DNA of 10,256 bases from contig JBLIDB010000183.1 of NCBI GenBank assembly GCA_047634015.1, positions 1 to 10,256 of the forward strand, read 5' to 3'. The position numbers and the translations under genes were made by a program. Every line of letters begins with the position of its first letter. The stretch's first letter is position 1. Origin of the DNA: JAJRXG01 sp047634015 (GTDB taxonomy: Bacteria; Bacteroidota; Bacteroidia; Chitinophagales; Saprospiraceae). Of this stretch, positions 1-6,464 are shown piece after piece. A model generated the notes under the pieces. The model saw nothing but the letters and a program-made list of their open reading frames with translations. It was not told where the DNA came from and searched no databases.

Positions 1-1325
1 ACAAGCTTCACCAGGCGCTGCAAAATCTATTCCTAACCTTCCATCTTGAGTAGGTCCCTCACTTGATCCGATCCATATCTCTCCTGGACTTTCTTGGTTA
101 GTCTTACCGCTTGGCACTCCATTGATATCTGTCCATGTATTATCAACAACATAATCGGCAGGGCTTATCACATTCAATGCACTGGCATAGTCATGAATTC
201 TACCTTGTGGTGCGATATAATTTAGAAAAGCATTCGCTCCGAAATACGCAGCTGGATTCAATGTTGCAATAAAAGAGCCACTTCCATTTACAGTCTTCGC
301 TTCTAATATGATTTTAAATACACCTGTAGCGCCAGATATATCAATTAGAATTTCTCTCCCTGCAGATGTTGCTTGAAAAAATTCAACATTAGCTCCACGA
401 TGAAAAAATATTCTTATCTCCCAAAAATTGATCGTTAACATCATTGGCGGTAGCAGGAGCAGCAAATGGCCCCGCAATAGTTCCATTAGGTCGCATTACA
501 GAAACATCAAATCTATCTGACTCCTCATACCACAGATCAAACCGAATATTAGAAGAGACCTTATTTATTTCTATCTCTATAGTTTGTCCTTGGGAAAGTG
601 TACTTCCAGCTCGATTTTCATTGCCCCCATCATCACCAACTCCGCATACTAGCGGATGGGCCAAAGCAATATAATCATCCATTTGTCTCGTGACCAAGCT
701 TGTCCCATCAGAAGGTCCTCCTATAGAACCAAAATTCATCAGTGTAACGGAGGGCAATCCAAGTTCTTCAATCTTATCGTGCGCAAATTGAAGTGCCTCA
801 TCTAAATTATTAATACTAAAAAAACCAGATTCTCTAGGATTAGCACCAAAAGCAGGAAATCCATCCTGTATAAACTTTATACTTATGATTTTTGCCCCTG
901 GAGCAACCCCTTTAAATTCTCGACTTTCAGTTCCACTAGCATCTCCACTAATAATACCTGTCGTAGCCGTACCATGCCCCCCGTTGTCATTCGTAATAGG
1001 AGGACTTGTATTATTAGAAAGCGCCTGATTAATTTCGCTCTCATCCCATATGGTCCCGATCGCCAACACCAGCAGAATTCGTCATATCATAAATATAAGC
1101 GATCCTTGTTTTTCCCATAGCATCAACAAAATCAGGATGTCGATAGTCTATACCTCTATCTATCATTACAACCACAGCACCTTCTCCCGAAAGATCGTAT
1201 TGCTCAACGGCAGATTCTATTTTTACCTCATTGCGGATCCACGATCCTTGAGCATCCAGTTGTAGGTGAGATAAAATCGCTAAAACAAGAATCCAAAAAG
1301 CAGTCAGTAACAATTTCATATTCAT
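1..1325 (-). pseudogene. Secreted S8 subtilisin-like serine protease, frameshifted twice and cut by the window edge
   Basis: This encodes a secreted peptidase of family S8 in three reading frames. The first block (1325 to about 1060) starts with a signal peptide (about residues 1-26, hydrophobic LLLTAFWILVLAIL) and carries the catalytic Asp in VMIDRGIDYRHPDF (Asp56). The second block (about 1060 to 410) has the catalytic His in NGGHGTATTGI (codon 974-976) and the LMNFGS strand. The third block (about 402 to 1) ends with EGPTQDGRLGIDFAAPGE, the stretch just before the catalytic Ser, which lies outside the window. The first frame change is at the CCC of 1055-1057 or close by, giving ...GVGDR-TIWDESEINQAL when one base is removed. 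The second is at the A6 run 403-408, giving DKNI-FHRGANVEFF. Both fit one extra base. The oxyanion-hole Asn is replaced by Asp (GVGDDGGNE). Either a decaying gene or homopolymer sequencing errors. The family call is firm; its substrate is unknown. Confidence 0.88.
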
Positions 1326-1380
1326 CTCAATTTCATAACTGAAATGAGTAAAGGTAAGGAGGTCAACTGTAATTGGGAAT

Positions 1381-1398
1381 AGATGTATACATACATCT
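1381..1398. promoter_or_regulatory. Short perfect inverted repeat upstream of the S8 protease gene
   Basis: The sequence agatgtat-ac-atacatct has two perfect 8-base arms around a 2-base centre, the shape expected of a dimeric regulator's operator. It lies 56 bases upstream of the protease start and 68 bases past the VOC stop. No regulator gene is nearby, and an AT-rich palindrome of this size can arise by chance, so the role is only a suggestion. Confidence 0.25.
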
Positions 1399-1402
1399 CA
1401 CT

Positions 1403-1461
1403 AGGGGATTCATATAGGAATACATATAGATCCTATTCGATATGTGCCAAACAATACCCCT
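1403..1461 (-). other. Imperfect nested hairpin just downstream of the VOC gene
   Basis: On the minus strand, directly after the VOC stop, an outer stem (AGGGG with CCCCT, plus ATT with AAT) encloses an inner ATAGGA/TCCTAT stem (1414-1419 with 1431-1436). No clear T-run follows, so it is not a standard terminator. It may protect or mark the 3' end of the VOC message, or may be chance. Confidence 0.2.
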
Positions 1462-1466
1462 GTATA

Positions 1467-1904
1467 CTACTTCGCGAACAACTGACCAATATCTTTAAAT
1501 GCTTTGAACTCCAGTGCATTGCCACAAGGATCAAGAAAAAACATAGTTCCTTGTTCTCCTGGCTCTCCCTTAAATCTGATATAAGGCTCTATGACAAATT
1601 GGATCCCTTTCCCTTTTAGGTCTTCGGCGAGTGCTTCCCATTGATCCCATTCTAATACTACTCCATAATGAGGGACGGGAACATCATGCCCATCTACACT
1701 ATTATGATGGGTTGCTTCAGGTGATTTGGGTTTATAATGAATCACCCATTGATGACCAAAAAAATTAAAATCCACCCACTGTTCTGACGAACGACCTTCT
1801 TCACATCCCAAAACATCTCTATAGAAAGCTCGTGCTTTTTGAACATCATCAACTGGCACTGCTACGTGAAAGGGCCTAACATTAGTTGAAGAATTCTGAC
1901 TCAT
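1467..1904 (-). CDS. VOC superfamily (glyoxalase/extradiol dioxygenase fold) metalloprotein
   Basis: This 145-residue, probably cytoplasmic protein is made of two beta-alpha-beta-beta-beta modules, the usual size for a single-chain VOC protein. The first opens with PFHVAVPVDDVQKARAFYRD (residues 11-30) and includes the GRSSEQWVDFNFFGHQ strand. The second has VPVPHYGVVL (75-84) and ends with FFLDPCGNALEFKAF (122-136). His13, His79 and Glu132 sit where VOC metal ligands are expected, so a divalent metal site is likely. The pattern resembles the group annotated as predicted extradiol-dioxygenase-family proteins (COG3565-like), whose substrate is generally not established. I therefore give no reaction. 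The ATG at 1904 places the first strand at the usual distance from the N-terminus. It is preceded by a strong hairpin and a degenerate promoter, so it may be a separate transcription unit from the Gfo/Idh/MocA gene. Confidence 0.9.
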   Translation of the reverse strand: MSQNSSTNVRPFHVAVPVDDVQKARAFYRDVLGCEEGRSSEQWVDFNFFGHQWVIHYKPKSPEATHHNSVDGHDVPVPHYGVVLEWDQWEALAEDLKGKGIQFVIEPYIRFKGEPGEQGTMFFLDPCGNALEFKAFKDIGQLFAK

Positions 1905-1930
1905 TATTTTATAATTATAATTTCTAAAAG

Positions 1931-1958
1931 AAAGGGGATCACAACAATGATCCCCTTT
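1931..1958 (-). terminator. Rho-independent-like terminator after the Gfo/Idh/MocA gene
   Basis: A perfect 11-base stem (AAAGGGGATCA with TGATCCCCTTT) encloses a 6-base loop, 124 bases past the Gfo/Idh/MocA stop. On the minus strand the stem is followed by CTTTTAGAAATT, a short T-rich tail. It is the strongest stem in the intergenic DNA of this window. It is also only 26 bases ahead of the VOC start codon, so it could alternatively be a leader structure of that gene. Confidence 0.65.
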
Positions 1959-1984
1959 AAATATACTATTTTAATTTCCCACAA
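1958..1984 (-). promoter_or_regulatory. Degenerate Bacteroidota-type promoter candidate for the VOC gene
   Basis: On the minus strand TATATTTA (1965-1958) matches TAnnTTTG at all but the last base, and a TTG (1984-1982) lies 16 bases upstream, near the -33 spacing. Transcription would start inside the right arm of the adjacent hairpin, so the VOC message would lack the full stem while read-through from upstream would form it. The match is imperfect and may be chance in AT-rich DNA. Confidence 0.3.
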
Positions 1985-2081
1985 CTTTCTAATTCAAATA
2001 TTTGTCATAACTCAACAACCTTAAATCTTTTTTAAAACTATCGACTGATAAATATTCTGCCGAAAACTGAGAACTAAAACA

Positions 2082-3542
2082 CTATCCCAAATTCCAGTCT
2101 CCACGGTACTTACGACGTACCCATTGATCTGCTTCCGGTAGATTAGTTACTTTCATGTTGATCGGATCCCAAAGCAACTGCTTCCGCCCGATGTATCTGT
2201 CCGCTCCTTTCCAGAAATTATCATCGGTTATTTCAGGGTTTCTAATAAAGTATGCTTTCATAGCAAGATTACCCAATAAGACACTTTCGGTAAATGGCCC
2301 AGCATAGTCAAATGGAGAACTTGTATACCCTTTCCCATATCCTTCTTTACAAGCATTGACCCACTGGACATAATGTCCTTCTGGCACCCTTGACTCGGAC
2401 TCAGACGGCATCGCTTCCTGCTCCATACGGTGAGTAGGAATTAATCTTGGATTCGCTCCATAGCAATCAGCCATCAAAGTTCCTTTAGAACCATAGAATA
2501 TAATTCCACCATCCCAGTTACCCATTTGCTCATCTGGACCTAGACCTTCTGGCCGTTCAGGCATAATACCACCATCGAGCCACGTCATCTTAATCTCTCC
2601 TGGACCATTGGTCTGTGGATAAGTAAAATGAATCTTACTGGCACTTGGAAAGCTATCGGAAAAATCCATTTCCTCAAAATTTCCTACATAGCTTCCTGAC
2701 ATACTGCATTCTACAGCAGATGGATACTTCACTGGCAATATTCTAAAGAACGGATCCATGATATGACATGCCATATCTCCTAATGCTCCTGTTCCATAAT
2801 CAGCCCATCCCCTCCAATCAAAAGGTAAGTAAGATTTATGATACTCTCTGTAAGGAGCCGTTCCTAACCATAAGTCCCAATTTAATTCTGATGGAACTGG
2901 CATAGAAGTAGTTGGCTTTTGAAGTGCTTGTGGCCAGATGGCGCGATTCGTCCAACATACCACCTTATCTACAGCACCTATGAGTCCAGAATCATACATT
3001 TCCTTCATCTTCCGAACACCATCTCCTGACGCTCCTTGGTTACCCATTTGAGTAACTACTTTATACTTATTAGCCGCCTCTGTAAGCATGCGAGCTTCAT
3101 ATATATCATGGGTTAGAGGCTTCTGCACATATACATGCTTTCCTCGCTGCATAGCCGCATATGCTGCAACCGCATGAGTATGATCCGGAGTGGATACTGA
3201 TACTGCATCAATATTATCTCCTTCCTTTTCGAGCATTTCACGGAAGTCAGTATAGTATTTGGCATCAGGAAAATTCTTTTTTGAATCAACCGCTTGGCGT
3301 TCATCAACATCAGCCATAGCAACAATCTTCGCGAAAGGACTCGCTGCGAATCCAGTCATATCGCTCTTCCCTTTTCCCCCCGCTCCTATTCCAGCAATCC
3401 TTAGCGTATCACTCGGAGCTACGAACCCTGGACCTCCCAGAACATGCCTTGGTACGATCATAAATCCCGCAGCTGCAGCTCCAGCTCCTTTAATAAATTT
3501 TCTTCTCGTCTTATCTGAAAGACCCTTGATGTTCTTTTGCAT
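2082..3542 (-). CDS. Tat-exported Gfo/Idh/MocA family oxidoreductase-like protein
   Basis: This 486-residue protein has a twin-arginine signal: TRRKFIKG at residues 12-19, then an Ala-rich hydrophobic stretch (AGAAAAGFMIV). It is probably folded with its nicotinamide cofactor before export to the periplasm. The Rossmann domain begins LRIAGIGAGGKGKS (48-61) and continues through MADVDERQA (77-84) and STPDHTHAVAA (118-128). The family's EKP motif reads QKP (140-142). The C-terminal domain has TGALGDMACHIMDPFFRI (251-268), whose Asp256, His260 and Asp263 match the conserved GDMxCHxxD motif. Relatives act on sugars, inositols or their derivatives, by simple dehydrogenation or, in GH109-like members, by NAD-dependent glycoside cleavage. 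The sequence does not show which applies here, and no sugar-related genes adjoin it. The length suits the Tat-exported subgroup common in Bacteroidota and Planctomycetes. It stands alone: ffh is 164 bases upstream and a strong terminator follows. Confidence 0.93.
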   Translation of the reverse strand: MQKNIKGLSDKTRRKFIKGAGAAAAGFMIVPRHVLGGPGFVAPSDTLRIAGIGAGGKGKSDMTGFAASPFAKIVAMADVDERQAVDSKKNFPDAKYYTDFREMLEKEGDNIDAVSVSTPDHTHAVAAYAAMQRGKHVYVQKPLTHDIYEARMLTEAANKYKVVTQMGNQGASGDGVRKMKEMYDSGLIGAVDKVVCWTNRAIWPQALQKPTTSMPVPSELNWDLWLGTAPYREYHKSYLPFDWRGWADYGTGALGDMACHIMDPFFRILPVKYPSAVECSMSGSYVGNFEEMDFSDSFPSASKIHFTYPQTNGPGEIKMTWLDGGIMPERPEGLGPDEQMGNWDGGIIFYGSKGTLMADCYGANPRLIPTHRMEQEAMPSESESRVPEGHYVQWVNACKEGYGKGYTSSPFDYAGPFTESVLLGNLAMKAYFIRNPEITDDNFWKGADRYIGRKQLLWDPINMKVTNLPEADQWVRRKYRGDWNLG

Positions 3543-3706
3543 ACTATTTCATTAATTTGAAAGAGTAAAGTAATATGTCATTGTGGAAATAGCAAATTAG
3601 TAGAAACAATTCACATCATGGAGAAGAATAAAAATTTGTTAAATCCAATCTCTTATCATATTGAATCAATTCAAACCAACTTAATAATCAAAATAATAAT
3701 TGACAC

Positions 3707-5053
3707 TTACTTCCCTGGACCACCCATACGCTGAAGATTATTCATCATATTCTGCATGTTATTACCCTTACTCATCATATGCATCATCTTCTTCATCTGA
3801 TCAAATTGCTTGATGAACATATTGATCTGATGCACATCATGGCCGCATCCTCGTGCGATCCGCTTCTTACGACTCATATTGAGTAATTCCGGTTGTGAGC
3901 GTTCTTTGGCAGTCATCGATTGGATGATGGCTTCTACTTTATCGAATGCGTTATCATCGATATCCAGATTCTTTGTCATCTTTCCCATTCCCGGGATCAT
4001 ACCCATGAGAGACTTGAGATCTCCCATTCGTTTGATCTGATCTATCTGCTTTAAGAAATCATTGAAGTCAAATTTGTTCTTCTTAATCTTCTTTTCAAGC
4101 TTCTTGGCTTCCTCCTCATCAAACTGATCTTGTGCTCTTTCGACAAATGAGATGATATCTCCCATACCCAATATCCGCTGCGCCATACGCTCTGGATAAA
4201 AGACATCAAGTTGCTCCATCTTCTCACCTGTACTGATGAATTTGATAGGCTTCCCTACAGTATACTTGACGGAAAGTGCCGCTCCACCTCTTGTGTCACC
4301 ATCTAATTTGGTAAGTACAACTCCGTCAAAATCGATACGATCATTAAAGACCTTGGCTGTATTGACAGCATCCTGACCAGTCATAGAATCCACAACAAAT
4401 AATGTCTCTTCTGGATCTATCCCTGCCTTGATGGCTGCAATCTCATTCATCATTGCCTCATCTACGGCAAGACGACCTGCAGTATCCACGATAACAACAT
4501 CGAATTTATTTTCCTTGGCATAGACCAAGGCATTCTGTGCAATCTCTACAGGATTTTTATTTTCTATCTCCTTATAAATCTCAACACCTACCTGCTCTGC
4601 GAGTACTGATAACTGATCTATGGCAGCAGGTCTATAGACATCACAAGCTGTGACTAAGACTTTTTTATTCTTTTTCTCCTTTAAAAACAAAGAGATTTTT
4701 CCAGTGAATGTTGTTTTACCAGATCCTTGTAAGCCTGCTATAAGTATAACGGTAGGCTTCCCTGTCATATTAAGTCCTACAGCATCTCCACCCATCAATG
4801 ATGTCATCTCGTCCATGACGATTTTGACCATTAATTCACCTGGTTTGACAGATTTTAAGACATTCGCACTTCCCAGCGCTTGCTCCTTAATCTTATCTGT
4901 AAACTCTTTCGCAATCTTATAATTCACATCGGCCCCTACGAGCGCACGGCGAATTTCCTTAATAGAAGTAGCAACATTAATTTCTGTTAATTTGCCTTCA
5001 CCTTTTAAATTTTTAAAGGCGCCTTCTAATTTCTCACTGAGACTATCAAACAT
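3707..5053 (-). CDS. ffh: Signal recognition particle GTPase Ffh (SRP54)
   Basis: Ffh is the protein part of the signal recognition particle. It binds hydrophobic signal sequences emerging from the ribosome, together with 4.5S RNA, and delivers the ribosome to FtsY at the membrane. All three domains are present in 448 residues, the normal length: the N bundle (about 1-95), the G domain (about 96-295) and the methionine-rich M domain (about 328-448). GTPase motifs are GLQGSGKTT (107-115), DVYRPAA (138-144), DTAGR (190-194) and TKLDGD (248-253). The RNA-binding segment is SRKKRIARGCGHDVHQIN (394-411), in which the usual GSG reads GCG. The C-terminus is a Met/Gln/Asn-rich tail typical of the signal-binding groove. 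The start at ATG 5053 gives the canonical MFDSLSEKLEGAF opening. A TAnnTTTG box lies 87 bases upstream. The gene is intact, as expected for an essential function. Confidence 0.98.
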   Translation of the reverse strand: MFDSLSEKLEGAFKNLKGEGKLTEINVATSIKEIRRALVGADVNYKIAKEFTDKIKEQALGSANVLKSVKPGELMVKIVMDEMTSLMGGDAVGLNMTGKPTVILIAGLQGSGKTTFTGKISLFLKEKKNKKVLVTACDVYRPAAIDQLSVLAEQVGVEIYKEIENKNPVEIAQNALVYAKENKFDVVIVDTAGRLAVDEAMMNEIAAIKAGIDPEETLFVVDSMTGQDAVNTAKVFNDRIDFDGVVLTKLDGDTRGGAALSVKYTVGKPIKFISTGEKMEQLDVFYPERMAQRILGMGDIISFVERAQDQFDEEEAKKLEKKIKKNKFDFNDFLKQIDQIKRMGDLKSLMGMIPGMGKMTKNLDIDDNAFDKVEAIIQSMTAKERSQPELLNMSRKKRIARGCGHDVHQINMFIKQFDQMKKMMHMMSKGNNMQNMMNNLQRMGGPGK

Positions 5054-5139
5054 AGTTTATCTGATTTGTATTTTAACCCTTGTATTGCATGAGATATCCG
5101 TTATAAAACAGATACATCGTTCAAATTTTAATGGGATTG

Positions 5140-5147
5140 CAAATATA
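5140..5147 (-). promoter_or_regulatory. Bacteroidota -7 box upstream of ffh
   Basis: The minus strand reads TATATTTG, a full match to the TAnnTTTG -7 element used by the primary sigma factor of Bacteroidota. It lies 86 bases before the ffh ATG, which would give a leader of roughly 80 bases. I see no good TTTG at -33. Its place in the gap between the broken lipoprotein gene and ffh suits a promoter for ffh. Confidence 0.45.
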
Positions 5148-5157
5148 TAAGAATTCA

Positions 5158-5173
5158 GAGGAGTGAATTCCTC
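5158..5173 (-). other. Weak hairpin between the broken lipoprotein gene and ffh
   Basis: GAGGA and TCCTC form a 5-base stem around a 6-base loop, flanked by two GAATTC copies (5151-5156 and 5165-5170). It lies 61 bases past the lipoprotein stop and just upstream of the ffh promoter candidate. It is too short and lacks a T-run, so termination is only a possibility. Confidence 0.18.
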
Positions 5174-5233
5174 ATATGTTACTAGTATTATTCCGATTTA
5201 TGCATTAAAAAATTCAGGCCGAAGTAATACAAC

Positions 5234-5860
5234 TTAGTTAAACTGCGCTCCTTGACTTACCCAACATTGGAGTGACATGATATCATCCTCGCTTAGTTGA
5301 CGAGATCCTGCTTGGAGGCATTTGACGTTTGACGACTCGCTCTACGATTTTTACAGCTTTATTTTGAATATTAGAGAATAATCTAAAATTTACTAAACCT
5401 TCAGTTCCCGCATTGTGGCATCCGGAGTAAGTACATGACATATAAAAAATAAAATAGACCCTATCTTCAAATGAAACTAAATCCAAAGAAGCTTCAGCTC
5501 TACAACCATTTTCGTCAGTAGCAAATATGGTATAGAGTATATATCAGGTGGGATATTATTATTGCGACCATTAACGATAGAAACTCCTGGATTAGGAAGC
5601 ATGGCATAGCTAATCTCACCTTTTCATCCTTCTACCAGAACATCGATAAAACCATTGGATTCACAATCCGAAGGAGAGCCACTTAAGGTCAGTATCGGAC
5701 CATTTCCACATCCTATATCGTCATCAGATCCCTCTCCACACGAAATAATCCCTACAAGTGTAACGGCACCTAACAAGTAAATGGCAAGCTTTAAGCCAAT
5801 ACTATACCGGAATAAAAGTGCAGACATAGCACCAATGTAAGGCTTCTTCTGGATTCCCAT
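5234..5860 (-). pseudogene. Broken lipoprotein with a SprB-like repeat and a CX4CH c-type heme-like domain
   Basis: Three frames, read in order, rebuild one exported lipoprotein of about 205 residues. The N-terminus (ATG at 5860, or at 5827) has a hydrophobic signal ending in the lipobox VGIISC, followed by an acidic GEGSDDD spacer. Next comes a SprB/Ig-like unit: SPSDCESNGFIDVLVEG, an in-frame TGA at 5624-5626, then KGEISYAMLPNPG. After a frame change near 5531-5545 it reads YTIFATDENGCRAEASLDL. A heme-like domain follows, with SCTYSGCHNAGTEG (CX4CH) and QMPPS. A second frame change just after MPPS, near 5310, is needed to reach GSRQLSEDDIMSLQCWVSQG, with the true stop at 5234-5236. Downstream of the TGA no piece has a signal peptide, so the gene is presumably non-functional. 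It lies 40 bases after the methyltransferase stop. Related lipoproteins are common in Saprospiria-like genomes; their function is mostly unknown, and a surface redox or binding role is a guess. Confidence 0.75.
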
Positions 5861-5900
5861 GGACGTCACTTATGTTAAAAGTCGCTTTCAAGACCTTTCA

Positions 5901-6452
5901 CTAAGACGACTCACAATGAAAAGGCTTTGTAAAATGCCATAGGGTTATTCCGCTACATACAGCAACATTCAAGGAGTGCTTAGTCCCATACTGAGGAATT
6001 TCAACAGCCAAATCAAGGTAAGGTAAGATTTCATTTGATATGCCATCCACTTCATTGCCTAGACAGATCGCATACTTATTACCAGTATCAACCTCCACCT
6101 CTTCCAGAGAGACAGAGCTCGTTGTTTGTTCTATTCCGATCACTTGATAGCCTTCAGACTTAATATTCTTAACGGCTGTTTCGACATCATTTTGATATAT
6201 CCAGTCCACTGAGTTCGTAGCTCCTATTGCGGTCTTAAGTATCTCTTTATGAGGCGGGCATGCCGAGATTCCACATAGTATAATTCGTTCAATGGCAAAT
6301 GCATCGCAAGTTCGAAAAACTGACCCTACGTTCAACCCAGATCTAATATTATCAAGGATTACAACGATAGGTATCTTTTGTTGCGACTTGTATCCAGCAA
6401 CATCAATGCGTCCAAGTTCTTCTAATCGTAGTTTTCGCAAAACATCAGTCAT
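5901..6452 (-). CDS. SpoU/TrmH-type (SPOUT) RNA 2'-O-methyltransferase
   Basis: This 183-residue protein belongs to the SpoU class of SPOUT enzymes, which use S-adenosylmethionine to methylate ribose 2'-hydroxyls in tRNA or rRNA. They work as dimers with a knotted active site. All three SpoU motifs are visible: motif 1 DNIRSGLNVGSVFRTCDAF (34-52), motif 2 CLGNEVDGIS (130-139), and motif 3 IPQYGTKHSLNVAVCSGI (152-169). It lacks an extra N-terminal RNA-binding domain, so it is the short form. The RNA and position modified cannot be read from sequence. I chose ATG 6452, which gives the family-typical opening with RKLRLEELGR. An in-frame TTG at 6464 directly abuts the pyrG stop and would add four residues. 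With ATG 6452 the gap to pyrG is 12 bases, so the two genes are almost certainly co-transcribed. Confidence 0.95.
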   Translation of the reverse strand: MTDVLRKLRLEELGRIDVAGYKSQQKIPIVVILDNIRSGLNVGSVFRTCDAFAIERIILCGISACPPHKEILKTAIGATNSVDWIYQNDVETAVKNIKSEGYQVIGIEQTTSSVSLEEVEVDTGNKYAICLGNEVDGISNEILPYLDLAVEIPQYGTKHSLNVAVCSGITLWHFTKPFHCESS

Positions 6453-6464
6453 ATCTGACTTCAA

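Noticed and set aside
3259..3555. A 98-residue plus-strand frame rich in Pro, Ala and Ile
   Set aside because: It lies opposite the Tat signal and Rossmann region of the Gfo/Idh/MocA gene, and its composition is that of an antisense shadow.
3661..3674. Inverted repeat ttgaat-ca-attcaa downstream of ffh as a terminator
   Set aside because: It is a 6-base AT-rich repeat with a 2-base centre and no T-run, too weak to call in the AT-rich 164-base gap. I see nothing else definite in that gap.
5624..5626. Possible recoding of TGA (and of TAG at 9544-9546) as sense codons
   Set aside because: The stops coincide with genes that also carry frameshifts, Trp is encoded by TGG throughout the intact genes, and no selenocysteine context is visible. 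Decay or error is simpler.
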